Below, piece by piece: positions 17,831 to 26,093 of a DNA stretch of 64,000 nucleotides (the stretch's first letter is position 1; every line of letters starts with the position of its first letter). The DNA is from a bacterium UBP8_UBA817 (GTDB taxonomy: Bacteria; Margulisbacteria; Marinamargulisbacteria; SXXA01; SICP01). Below the pieces are notes generated by a model. The model was not told where the DNA came from, made no database searches, and saw only the letters and a program-made list of their open reading frames with translations. Location: the NCBI GenBank assembly GCA_945898045.1, contig CAMDGG010000001.1, positions 1 through 64,000 of the forward strand. Reading direction: 5' to 3'. The position numbers and the translations under genes are program-made.

Positions 17831-18901
17831 TTAGTAACGGTACTTCTTTTTCTTCTTTAGATTATACACAAAGGCCAAAATCTCTGCCACGGCTTTATAG
17901 TATTGCGGCGGTACTTCCTTGCCGGCTTCGGTTAATTTGAAAAGGGCTTGTGCCAAAGGCTTGTTTTCTATAATAGGAATATTATTTTCTCTTGCGATGC
18001 GTTTAATTTCCTCTGCCATTAAACGTTCGCCTTTAGCCAAAACTTTGGGAGCTTTCATTTGATTGGCCTTATACACAATCGCAATCGCCAAGTGTATAGG
18101 ATTTGTAACTACCACATCAGCACCTGGCACAGCCCCCATTTGACGCCCTTGCGCCATTTGACGCTGTGCCTCACGCTGCCTCTGCTTCACCGTAGGATCG
18201 CCTTCTAGACGCTTATACTCGTCTTTAATTTCCTTCTTAGACATCTTAAGTCCTTTAATATATTCATAGCGTTGATAAAAATAATCCGCCATCCCAATGA
18301 GCAGATAAAAAATACCTAACCGTGTAACAACCTTCATAATCAACTCTCCTACAAAGGTCATCATTTGCCATAGCGTTAACTGCTGAGCCATAATCACCAT
18401 AGGAAATTCATCTTTAATAATGCCCGTAACAAGCCAAACAACGACAATCATTTTAATGATAGATTTTATAAGTTCTACATATTGCTTAAGCGAAAAAAAC
18501 TTTTTACAGCCTTCAATTGGATTGAGTTTACTTAGCTGGGGCATTAAAGGTTCAAATGACAGCACAAACCCAGTTTGGAGTACCTCGACAACAATGGCGG
18601 TTGTTAAATTAGCAGCGAATAAGGGGGCCATTGCCCGCAAAAATGTAAATAACGTATCACTCAATAAAACGCCCACTGTTTTTTCTGTAAATTTTTCAGG
18701 GATCATATTAAAGGCCTGAAGCATGATGTTTGTCATTTGATCCCAAATGTAAACACCTGAAAATTTCAACGTATAAAAAGCGACGATTAATAAAAACGCC
18801 GCTGTTAAATCTTTGCTTTTTGCGATTTGCCCCTTTTTACGCGCTTCTTGTAGTTTATGGGGGGTAGGTTCTTCTGTTTTTTCGCCGGAATCTTCGCTCA
18901 T
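17831..18901 (-). CDS. flhB: Export switch protein FlhB
   Basis: 356 residues with four membrane helices and a cytoplasmic domain. The N terminus is EKTEEPTPHKLQEARKKGQI. The self-cleavage motif is NPIH at residues 267-270 instead of the common NPTH; the Asn and Pro needed for cleavage are kept. The C-terminal sequence VLAKGERLMAEEIKRIAREN is typical. Self-cleavage switches export from rod/hook or needle parts to later substrates. It lies between fliR and flhA. Confidence 0.96.
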   Translation of the reverse strand: MSEDSGEKTEEPTPHKLQEARKKGQIAKSKDLTAAFLLIVAFYTLKFSGVYIWDQMTNIMLQAFNMIPEKFTEKTVGVLLSDTLFTFLRAMAPLFAANLTTAIVVEVLQTGFVLSFEPLMPQLSKLNPIEGCKKFFSLKQYVELIKSIIKMIVVVWLVTGIIKDEFPMVIMAQQLTLWQMMTFVGELIMKVVTRLGIFYLLIGMADYFYQRYEYIKGLKMSKKEIKDEYKRLEGDPTVKQRQREAQRQMAQGRQMGAVPGADVVVTNPIHLAIAIVYKANQMKAPKVLAKGERLMAEEIKRIARENNIPIIENKPLAQALFKLTEAGKEVPPQYYKAVAEILAFVYNLKKKKKYRY

Positions 18902-18902
18902 T

Positions 18903-19673
18903 TTATACTTGTAGTGCGATTAATACTTCAAATGTTTTTTCGGTTAACATTTCCATTAATTTATAGATCGTATCGGTAAGCCCTGGCGTAATCGCCAAAA
19001 AAACCAGGAGTCCCACCGATGGCTTTACCTGAAAACCAAGCTGAAAAATATTGATTTGTTCTGCAATTTTATTAAGAAGTCCAAATGCAAAATCGACGAT
19101 AAACATGACTAATAAAATAGGCGCCGAAATAATTAAACCTACTTTAAATAACTCTGTTCCTAAAGAAAACACCATTTGGCTTCCTTTTGTAAAATTTAAT
19201 GGCATTGCGATGGGCAAAATATCAAAACTTTTCACAAGCGTTGTGATTACCATATGATGGCCGTTTAACTGAAGAAAAATGAGAATGGCTACCCAATTCA
19301 ATGTCTGAGACAACAAGGGTATACTTCGTCCTGTAGAAGGATCGAGTAAAGCCGCAACACTTAAACCTGCCTGGGTATCCATTAAACTCCCGGCAAACTC
19401 TACGGCTACGACGAGAAGATCTGCAATCAGGCCAATAATAACGCCTACCAAAAATTGACTTATAAATAACAAGACGAAAGGCTCGACATTGTTTGGCAAC
19501 TCCCTGGGAATAGGAATAGCAAAAACCAAGCTTGCCGTAAGCCAAAATACAAACGCCACTTTAGCCATCGAGAAAACATCTTTTCTACTAAAAACGGGTG
19601 CCGTTGATATCATTCCGGCGACACGTGCCAGAATGAGAAGAATGGCACTGACTAAGTGCAACGATAAATTCAT
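18903..19673 (-). CDS. fliR: Export apparatus protein FliR
   Basis: 256 residues, about six membrane helices, with SRKDVFSMAKVAFVFWL, a Gly-rich stretch around VGVIIGLIADLLVVAVEFAG and the family-typical MDTQAGLSVAALLDP. FliR forms the export gate with FliP and FliQ. It overlaps fliQ by four bases. Confidence 0.95.
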   Translation of the reverse strand: MNLSLHLVSAILLILARVAGMISTAPVFSRKDVFSMAKVAFVFWLTASLVFAIPIPRELPNNVEPFVLLFISQFLVGVIIGLIADLLVVAVEFAGSLMDTQAGLSVAALLDPSTGRSIPLLSQTLNWVAILIFLQLNGHHMVITTLVKSFDILPIAMPLNFTKGSQMVFSLGTELFKVGLIISAPILLVMFIVDFAFGLLNKIAEQINIFQLGFQVKPSVGLLVFLAITPGLTDTIYKLMEMLTEKTFEVLIALQV

Positions 19674-19939
19674 TTAGCGTAAAGCGGAATATTTTGCCAT
19701 AAGTTAATCGTCATTTCCATAATGATATTGGCTGTCCAGGGGAAGGTCGCGCCCAACACCAATAATACGACAATCATTTTGGGAACAAAGGTTAAAGTTT
19801 GTTCTTGGATCTGTGTAACTGCTTGCACGACAGCCACGATTAATCCCGCCAACAGCCCCAACGCTACACTTGGAAGAGACGCCAGCAATACGACTTGTAT
19901 TGCGGAATTTAGAATGGCATTTGCGGCTTCGATGGACAT
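19670..19939 (-). CDS. fliQ: Export apparatus protein FliQ
   Basis: 89 residues with two membrane helices and the family stretch VVQAVTQIQEQTLTFVPKM. It lies between fliP and fliR. Confidence 0.95.
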   Translation of the reverse strand: MSIEAANAILNSAIQVVLLASLPSVALGLLAGLIVAVVQAVTQIQEQTLTFVPKMIVVLLVLGATFPWTANIIMEMTINLWQNIPLYAK

Positions 19940-19948
19940 GAAATTTCC

Positions 19949-20734
19949 TTATTGAAAACTGATCAATAGACCTCGAATAATCAAATTCCACCCATCCGTC
20001 AAAACAAATAACAAGATCTTAAATGGCAACGAAATAATGGCAGGCGATAACATAAACATCCCTAGCGAAAGTAAAATATTCGAAATAATTAAATCGATAA
20101 CTACAAAGGGAATAAAGAGCAAAAATCCAATTTGAAAAGCTGTTTTTAATTCCGAAATAATAAAAGCTGGAATAATAACAAAGATAGGAATATTTTCGTA
20201 ATTTTGTGGATTTTGTATTTGTGAAAACTCAATAAATAGTGCCAAGTCTTTATCTCTTGTAAGTTTAAGCATGAAAAGACGAATAGGTTTTATGCCTTGT
20301 TCCAACATTTCCATTTGATTCAATTTGCCTTCACGATAAGGCGTTACTGCTACCCGATTAATTTCATTCCAGGTGGGCGTCATAACAAAAATAGTAATGA
20401 ACATGGATAACGCGACAATGATCATATTGGGAGGCGCTTGCTGTGTCGCGAGGGCTGTTCTCACCATGGAAAGCACGATGACTGTACGCAGAAATGAAGT
20501 AGTAGACATTACAAAAAAGGGGATAAATGCGATGCTTGCCATCGTAAATAGCAAGCGCATCGTCGTGCTGAACCCTTGAGGATCTACAAAAGTTTGTAAG
20601 TCTGAGGGTATGCCAGATTTTGCTGCTGTTTGCGCAGAAATAGGACTCACCATACAGAGAAATAGAAGACCAAGGCAGATGCCCCCCGTTAAGAGGACGC
20701 GTTTAAGTTTAAAGCGTTTCCAGGAATTGGACAT
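19949..20734 (-). CDS. fliP: Export apparatus protein FliP
   Basis: 261 residues if started at the ATG at 20734, which has AGGTGG five bases upstream; an in-frame GTG lies nine bases earlier. A signal-like hydrophobic segment (about residues 12-34) is followed by four membrane helices with RTVIVLSMVRTALATQQAPPN, FVIIPAFIISELKTAFQIGF and GMFMLSPAIISLPFKILLFV. It overlaps the end of fliO. Confidence 0.95.
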   Translation of the reverse strand: MSNSWKRFKLKRVLLTGGICLGLLFLCMVSPISAQTAAKSGIPSDLQTFVDPQGFSTTMRLLFTMASIAFIPFFVMSTTSFLRTVIVLSMVRTALATQQAPPNMIIVALSMFITIFVMTPTWNEINRVAVTPYREGKLNQMEMLEQGIKPIRLFMLKLTRDKDLALFIEFSQIQNPQNYENIPIFVIIPAFIISELKTAFQIGFLLFIPFVVIDLIISNILLSLGMFMLSPAIISLPFKILLFVLTDGWNLIIRGLLISFQ

Positions 20735-20945
20735 TTTGACCACCTACACTGAGTAAATATTCTTTTTCGCGCAATTTTACTACGAGGAGTGCCGTAGCAT
20801 TACTCAACGGAATACGATCTACCACTTTCATCTCGCCCGAAAACTTCTGCTTCTGTAGATTTTTTGTCATCCTCAGAACGACCCACATAATTCCGGATAT
20901 AATTAAAAGACTTAGAATAACTTGAAGATAGTATCCGGTCGACAT
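20709..20945 (-). CDS. fliO: FliO-like export apparatus assembly protein
   Basis: 78 residues: one N-terminal membrane helix (about 7-26) and a cytoplasmic part with VVDRIPLSNATALLVVKLREKEYLLSVGGQ (split here only by its own loops), the usual FliO pattern. FliO helps FliP assemble. It is encoded between fliN and fliP and overlaps both slightly. Confidence 0.85.
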   Translation of the reverse strand: MSTGYYLQVILSLLIISGIMWVVLRMTKNLQKQKFSGEMKVVDRIPLSNATALLVVKLREKEYLLSVGGQNVQFLETL

Positions 20946-21403
20946 TAGTAAGTTGTTTCAGTCTGAGAGATAATCTGTGTCACACGGAGGCCATAGTTAT
21001 TATCGATAGCCACGACTTCTCCCTGCGCAATAATTTGTCCGTTTACAACAAGATCCAGAGGCTCTCCGACCAATCTTTCTAGCTCGATGATGGCACCTTC
21101 TGTTAATTCATAAACTTCTTTTAAAGAAATCTGTGAACGTCCTAATTCCACCGAAAGGTTGACCGGTATATTTTTAAATACGTCTAGTTCAAACTTGCGC
21201 CCGGATATGTCTGTGTCTAGCGTAGGAAATTGTACGTCTGCCACAGGAGTTTCATCTGCATGACTTCGTTGTGTTTTTTTTGCAGGTGCTTTTGCTTTTT
21301 TTTCTGTCACACTTTCTTCTTTTTCTTCAGGAGCAGAAAAAGCACCCTCCATAATGGGGTCTATTTTTTCTAAAGGATCTTCAAATCGTTGTTTTTTTGC
21401 CAT
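20945..21403 (-). CDS. fliN: Flagellar switch / C-ring protein FliN
   Basis: 152 residues from the ATG at 21403, with GAGG nine bases upstream; a TTG six bases earlier is less well placed. The first 75 residues are a charged Lys/Glu/Ala-rich extension. The SpoA domain (about 78-145) has the family pattern: PVNLSVELGRSQI, LTEGAIIELERL, EPLDLVVNGQIIAQGEVVAI. In flagella FliN forms the lower C-ring; in injectisomes the homologue is part of the sorting platform. Confidence 0.92.
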   Translation of the reverse strand: MAKKQRFEDPLEKIDPIMEGAFSAPEEKEESVTEKKAKAPAKKTQRSHADETPVADVQFPTLDTDISGRKFELDVFKNIPVNLSVELGRSQISLKEVYELTEGAIIELERLVGEPLDLVVNGQIIAQGEVVAIDNNYGLRVTQIISQTETTY

Positions 21404-22136
21404 TTTCAAGTACCTCGTTTACTAATTTTAGGTAGTCTTGCGCACCCTTGGAATTTATATCGTACTCAAAGATACTTTGTCTTGACCCTGGTGCCTCTGA
21501 CAAACTGACACAGCTACGAATGGCTAATGAAAGTAATCCAGGAAATACCCTTTCTAAACTTTGGCACACATCCTGAGATTTTTTATTTCGCTTATCAAAA
21601 AATGTTGGAACAACTTTGGAAATACTGATATCACTACCGAATATTCTATTAATGATTTTTATATTGTTCAATAGCTGTTTTACCCCGACGAGTGACAAGT
21701 ATTCCATCGACACAGGCAAAATAATTTCTTCCGCGTACAAAAGTGCATTTTGATTTAACAAATTCATAGACGGACCGCAGTCTATAATAACGATATCATA
21801 CTCCGTTACATCTGCCATATACCTTGCGAGCAATCTCTCCCGTTCAGGCATTCCTGACATGGCAATTTCTGCAGGAAAAAGATATTCATTTCCACAGATC
21901 ATATCTAGATTAGGGCGTACTGGTTGGATACAATTTCGCGCAGTTTCTTTTCCCATCAAAACATCATAGAGAGATTTTTTTGCGGTGATTCCCAAGTGGT
22001 ATCCGACAGATCCCTGTGGATCCATATCAATGATCAGAACTTTTTTCCCTTTTAGCGCAAGTCCATGTGCAAGGCTTACGGAAGTAACCGTTTTCCCGGT
22101 ACCCCCTTTATAATTAATAATCGCAATTTTTCTCAT
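21381..22136 (-). CDS. ParA/Soj-type ATPase encoded within the flagellar operon
   Basis: 251 residues. It has the deviant Walker A motif KGGTGKTVT with the signature lysine, the switch I region DMDPQGS, and the Walker B VIIDCGP. The overall sequence is Soj/ParA-like rather than the MinD/FlhG type usual in flagellar operons, and no C-terminal membrane-targeting helix is apparent. It lies between fliM and fliN and overlaps fliN by 23 bases. No parB is adjacent. A likely role is positioning or partitioning the export machine, in place of FlhG; this is inference from location. Confidence 0.88.
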   Translation of the reverse strand: MRKIAIINYKGGTGKTVTSVSLAHGLALKGKKVLIIDMDPQGSVGYHLGITAKKSLYDVLMGKETARNCIQPVRPNLDMICGNEYLFPAEIAMSGMPERERLLARYMADVTEYDIVIIDCGPSMNLLNQNALLYAEEIILPVSMEYLSLVGVKQLLNNIKIINRIFGSDISISKVVPTFFDKRNKKSQDVCQSLERVFPGLLSLAIRSCVSLSEAPGSRQSIFEYDINSKGAQDYLKLVNEVLENGKKTTI

Positions 22137-22148
22137 CGTTGGATCACG

Positions 22149-23561
22149 CTATTCCGCATCCAAATCATCCCACGAAAAATCATCGTCCCATTCTTCTTCG
22201 GTTTCTTCTCCTGGGGATTCAACAGGTGCTGAAGGTGGCACATTGGAAACCGAGGGAGGCGTATCGAGTTCTTCACCGGTCTCGTCATCATCATCTAAAT
22301 CGCCCCACTCATCGTCAGCATCTTCTTCATCAACAAGTTCTTCTTCTGGAATTTCGTCTTCTTCCGGCGCATCATCTGCTTCATTTTCCCAGTCATCACT
22401 TTCGTCTTCGGCCATTGCTGATGCGGGAACAGGAATAGGAACAGGGGTAGGGATAGGGATAGGAACAGGAGGTGCTTCTTCAATAATAGGTGGCGGATTA
22501 TATACAGGTGCGGGCGGTTCTGGAAGATCTTCTGTAGGTGGCGTTTCGTGTATAAAAGGGAGCACAGCACTTCGGGTTATTCTTTTAGGTGCGCCCTCTT
22601 GGTCTTCCATCATTAATAACTGTATACATACTTTATGACCGACCACACCTGGCTGCCCTGAGAGGCGTGTTTTCTGCCCTCCAATATAAATTTTCAGAGG
22701 CTCATCCAAGCAAGTGTCGAGCGTAATGACATCTCCAACTTGTAGGTTTTTAATATCCTGCATTCTTAGCGTGGTTTCTCCCAAAACTGCCCTAACAGGT
22801 ATTTTTGTCTTGGTTAGTGTATTAGGATAAATTGCGATTCTTTTTTTGATGGGATCAGAAAATGTTTGTCTGATCGTGAGTAGTTTTCTTAAAATATGAT
22901 TAGGATATGCCCACGTTACTTTTTTCAGATCGCCTTTTCCAAAATAAAAATAGAATGTAAAAATAATGTAGGCTTCTCTAAGTGTTACTTTTTTGTCTTG
23001 GATATACTTTCCGCACTGAAAATCGAGTCGCAATTGATCTTGTGTAAAAATAGATTTCCAAGCATCTATAAAGTAAGGAACCAATTCCTCTGTTTGCGTC
23101 TTAAGAATTTCCCCTTCTAAATCAGAAAAAGTCTCGACGTCACTTTCTTCACCCTTTCCACCGACTAGGCGATTTACAATCATGTCTGCCAAAGCCCATT
23201 CAAATAGGACATTCACGCGTCCATGTTCCCCCAAAACAAAATCAGTTTGCACGACCGAATTTTGCTGTGCATTGAGAAAATCATCGTAGGCCATTTGGCT
23301 TGCTACGATTGAATGCAACTCTACTTTGATATCCATATCTTGGGATAGTTTTTTGGTTATTTTTTCTGCCAATCTGTAATGTAAATAATGTACATATTTA
23401 AGCTGATCACGCGGCATACTATCAAAGTTAATATTACGAATTGGTGAGATATTAATCTCTTCCATGTCACTATCTCGATATTGAATTGTTGTCCAATCCC
23501 CTATCGCTGGGGCTAGTTTAATTTTCCTTGAAAAAGCAAAGCCGTTTTTTTGATTTACCAC
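22149..23561 (-). CDS. fliM: FliM-type switch protein with long Pro-rich and acidic tail
   Basis: 470 residues from a GTG start preceded by AGGAG. Residues about 40-235 resemble the FliM middle (CheC-like) domain. A SpoA domain follows at about 255-325 (KIPVRAVLGETTLRMQDIKN, GDVITLDTCLDEPLKIYIGG). The last 130 residues are atypical: a Pro-rich run (PVPIPIPTPVPIPVP) and then a tail dominated by Asp, Glu and Trp (for example EEWDDDFSWDDLD). FliM normally ends soon after SpoA. I cannot confirm the CheY-binding N-terminal peptide. Confidence 0.82.
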   Translation of the reverse strand: MVNQKNGFAFSRKIKLAPAIGDWTTIQYRDSDMEEINISPIRNINFDSMPRDQLKYVHYLHYRLAEKITKKLSQDMDIKVELHSIVASQMAYDDFLNAQQNSVVQTDFVLGEHGRVNVLFEWALADMIVNRLVGGKGEESDVETFSDLEGEILKTQTEELVPYFIDAWKSIFTQDQLRLDFQCGKYIQDKKVTLREAYIIFTFYFYFGKGDLKKVTWAYPNHILRKLLTIRQTFSDPIKKRIAIYPNTLTKTKIPVRAVLGETTLRMQDIKNLQVGDVITLDTCLDEPLKIYIGGQKTRLSGQPGVVGHKVCIQLLMMEDQEGAPKRITRSAVLPFIHETPPTEDLPEPPAPVYNPPPIIEEAPPVPIPIPTPVPIPVPASAMAEDESDDWENEADDAPEEDEIPEEELVDEEDADDEWGDLDDDDETGEELDTPPSVSNVPPSAPVESPGEETEEEWDDDFSWDDLDAE

Positions 23562-23564
23562 GTT

Positions 23565-24170
23565 TTATGGCTCCTCAAATTTAACTGTGATTCTTCGCCC
23601 ATTTTCTAAGTATATCGCATCGTGGCGGATAATAAAGTAGGCTTTTTTTATTGTGTTCGCTTCGACATCTTTGTAAGGCAATTCTTGCCCTATGCGTTGT
23701 GTCGGTCGTTGAAAAGAAACGGCTGGCAATTGAATTCCCTGTGCCTCAACGAGGCCCGATGTACTTATTTTATTTTCAACAAAAAATCTCTGGCGTTTTT
23801 GAGCTTCATTTAATTGTTCAGCTCGGTCTGTAATGTCTTGTGGAAGTCCTGGTAAATCCTCAAAACTCATTTTAGCCTGAACAGTATTTCGCCGCATATC
23901 CCAAATATTAGCAATCCACGACTCCCCTACCTGATTTATTTTTGTAATCATGCCACTAAATGTTACGGCTCCATTCTGTACAATATTTACTTTTTTTCCC
24001 ACATAATTAGCATACAGAAAGTCTCTTATATCTAATTTAGATTGTTCTTTGGCAAGCGCTACATCAAATGTTTGGGCGGAAGAGCCGCGGCCCTCCTGAT
24101 CCCCTAAAGAGGACGTGTTGACTACAGGGGATGGGGTTAGCGAATTGGAGATAGGACTTGGTGATGACAT
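23565..24170 (-). CDS. Protein of unknown function in the flagellar operon
   Basis: 201 residues, not recognised. The first 40 residues are Ser/Pro/Thr-rich and probably disordered, like export substrates or FliK/FlgD N termini. The centre contains a probable small beta domain (GKKVNIVQNGAVTFSGMI, GESWIANIWDMRR). The C-terminal part is rich in Lys and Arg. It lies between the FliK-like gene and fliM, where flgD or small assembly genes often sit, but I see no convincing FlgD match. Confidence 0.6.
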   Translation of the reverse strand: MSSPSPISNSLTPSPVVNTSSLGDQEGRGSSAQTFDVALAKEQSKLDIRDFLYANYVGKKVNIVQNGAVTFSGMITKINQVGESWIANIWDMRRNTVQAKMSFEDLPGLPQDITDRAEQLNEAQKRQRFFVENKISTSGLVEAQGIQLPAVSFQRPTQRIGQELPYKDVEANTIKKAYFIIRHDAIYLENGRRITVKFEEP

Positions 24171-24191
24171 TTAGTTATAATATACCGTCAG

Positions 24192-24917
24192 TTACTCATC
24201 GGAAAAGAGGGAGTCCGATTCGCTCTCTTTTTTCTGCTGTTGTTGCTGCTGAGAATTCTGTCTATCTTGTTGATTAGTATGTGAGGGTTCTTCTTGTAGA
24301 AAGAGACTGATGTCTTGATCTGGAAATATTTTTTGCAAGGTTTGTTTGAGTTCGGCCTGATGTTTTTGCAAGTCTTTGAACCCTATCCCTAATTGCTCAT
24401 CTCCAAATACTTGGATCTTAATACTTTTGCCTTCAGTCTGGAACTGCACTTTCAAAGGAGGCTCCGTAAAGGTGAATTGATATTGCTGCTTTCCGTTGAT
24501 TGGATCTAGCTTTTTGATGATTGTGACGGTTTCTCTAATAAACACGTGTAGAATAGGGCGCACATCCGCAATATTACGTGCCTGAAGTGCCTGTAATAAA
24601 TATTGAGCAGGAGAAAGCTCGGTTAAAGACTTTGTGTCGGTTGTAGTTTCTTCGCGTTTTTTGTTTTCCGGATCTTGAAATACTTTTTCTTTTGGCTTAA
24701 TCGGAAGAAATTCTGCGTCTTCCTTTCCATCCCCTTCTTGTTGCATTTTGTAATGGGCTTGGCCTATTTCGACTATATTTTCTTTTTCTGGCGCTTCAGA
24801 GGCTTGGCTCATTAGCTCGATAAAAGAGGTCGTAGTCTTCAAGCTCCCTAGCGGTTGCGTAGGAATTGAGGGAGTTGTCGCTATAGGGTCTTGAGAAAAT
24901 TGCAACTCATGCATCAT
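24192..24917 (-). CDS. Candidate FliK-like hook/needle-length control protein
   Basis: 241 residues. A disordered N-terminal half is followed by a compact domain at about residues 140-210 with the FliK-type alternation (YQFTFTEPPLKVQFQTEG, IKIQVFGDEQLGIGF, then an amphipathic LKQTLQKIFPD). It ends in a Gln/Ser-rich tail including eight glutamines interrupted once. FliK proteins are secreted rulers that trigger FlhB switching. Position early in the export operon supports the call; sequence similarity by eye is weak. Its start overlaps the end of the cofG-like gene by 11 bases. Confidence 0.5.
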   Translation of the reverse strand: MMHELQFSQDPIATTPSIPTQPLGSLKTTTSFIELMSQASEAPEKENIVEIGQAHYKMQQEGDGKEDAEFLPIKPKEKVFQDPENKKREETTTDTKSLTELSPAQYLLQALQARNIADVRPILHVFIRETVTIIKKLDPINGKQQYQFTFTEPPLKVQFQTEGKSIKIQVFGDEQLGIGFKDLQKHQAELKQTLQKIFPDQDISLFLQEEPSHTNQQDRQNSQQQQQQKKESESDSLFSDE

Positions 24918-26001
24918 AGCCGATGGCTTTGGACTCTTTTAATTTTTCTTGAGCTTCTTTTTTGATTTTGTAGCGATAGCTTTCAAATACTTGACCTAAT
25001 TTTTTGGAATATTTACCTTCAGAAATAAAGGCTTTTCTAAGAGGGAAGCGTTGTTGCAACTTAAAGCCCAACTTATCTAGTCTTTCCGCGACATCTAATT
25101 CATCTAAAGGCGTTTGGCCCGTAATAAGTCCCTTCTCGCCCTCTGTAATACGTCCAAGATCTCTTACCCCAGCTTTTATAAAATCTTCGAAATCAGGATA
25201 AAGTTCCATATTTACTGTAATAGGAATATCATCGGGCAATATTTCACGTGCAAGATCTATGGCTTTTAATACATCAGCCTTGTCTGCAGGTTTTTTCTTT
25301 TCGAAAGGGGTCTTAGGTTCAGGAACAAAGTTTTGCACTAAATATTCATGGATATGGCCATATTCTCTATGTAACGCAGCAATTTTATTGAGAACTGATT
25401 TCTGATTTTCTTTACTTTGGCCAATACCAACAATATTACCTGTGATGACAGGGTAATTGAGTTTTCCAGCCCATTCTAAACTTTTAAGCCTTAGCTCCAA
25501 TCGTTTTCCTGGTGAATTTTTATAGAGATTTTGAGACGTTTTTTCGTCTACAGAGTCCATCATGATTTTAACAAGCGCACTTACTTCTGCCATACGTTTC
25601 ATTTCAATTGGACTTAAAAAACCAAGCTCTATAACAGGTATTAATCCTTCTAAAAAACCTAATTCACAGACAGTATAGACATATTCTAGGTAGGAACTAA
25701 ACCCCCAAAGGTCTAAAATGGCACGAATATGAGGGAATTTATCAGGTCTTTCTCCTGAAACAAAAAAGATTTCTCTAGCACCTTTCGATCTGGCTTGCTT
25801 GGCTGCACGAATGGTGGAATAAGGAACAATAATATTATCTTTTTTATGAAATCCACAATAAGGACAATCATTTCGACACATGCGAGACAAAATAAGCGGC
25901 AAAGATTTAGAATAAGTAATGATATTTGGGCCGTCTTCTCCGATGACTTGGATGTCATCTTCTACATCATTTCGATTTCCAAGAGAATATCCTACAACCA
26001 T
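24907..26001 (-). CDS. cofG: CofG-like radical SAM enzyme (deazaflavin FO synthase subunit 1)
   Basis: 364 residues. The radical SAM cluster motif is CRNDCPYC (CX3CX2C), in a context (TYSKSLPLILSRMCRNDC, then GFHKKDN) matching CofG. Later segments (GNIVGIGQSKENQ, LVQNFVPEPKTPF) agree. CofG works with CofH to make FO, the chromophore of F420 and of some photolyases. No cofH is in the window. It is the first gene of the export operon, with an AAGGAG site, and overlaps the next gene, so it is clearly co-transcribed. The link between a deazaflavin enzyme and this operon is unexplained. A different substrate is possible. Confidence 0.8.
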   Translation of the reverse strand: MVVGYSLGNRNDVEDDIQVIGEDGPNIITYSKSLPLILSRMCRNDCPYCGFHKKDNIIVPYSTIRAAKQARSKGAREIFFVSGERPDKFPHIRAILDLWGFSSYLEYVYTVCELGFLEGLIPVIELGFLSPIEMKRMAEVSALVKIMMDSVDEKTSQNLYKNSPGKRLELRLKSLEWAGKLNYPVITGNIVGIGQSKENQKSVLNKIAALHREYGHIHEYLVQNFVPEPKTPFEKKKPADKADVLKAIDLAREILPDDIPITVNMELYPDFEDFIKAGVRDLGRITEGEKGLITGQTPLDELDVAERLDKLGFKLQQRFPLRKAFISEGKYSKKLGQVFESYRYKIKKEAQEKLKESKAIGYDA

Positions 26002-26059
26002 TATGTGGCTCCTTATATGGGTGAACTATGGTACAAAGTGTGGTTTAATTGAGTTTTGT

Positions 26060-26088
26060 ATTATACCAACAAACACTAAGAGTTGTAA
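26060..26088 (-). promoter_or_regulatory. Promoter of the cofG-fliA export operon
   Basis: On the minus strand TTACAA (26088-26083) and TATAAT (26065-26060) are 17 bases apart, with TGG directly before TATAAT (extended -10). The leader is about 50 bases and ends in AAGGAG. It lies in the 92-base gap shared with the divergent alr gene. Confidence 0.65.
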
Positions 26089-26093
26089 GATGA

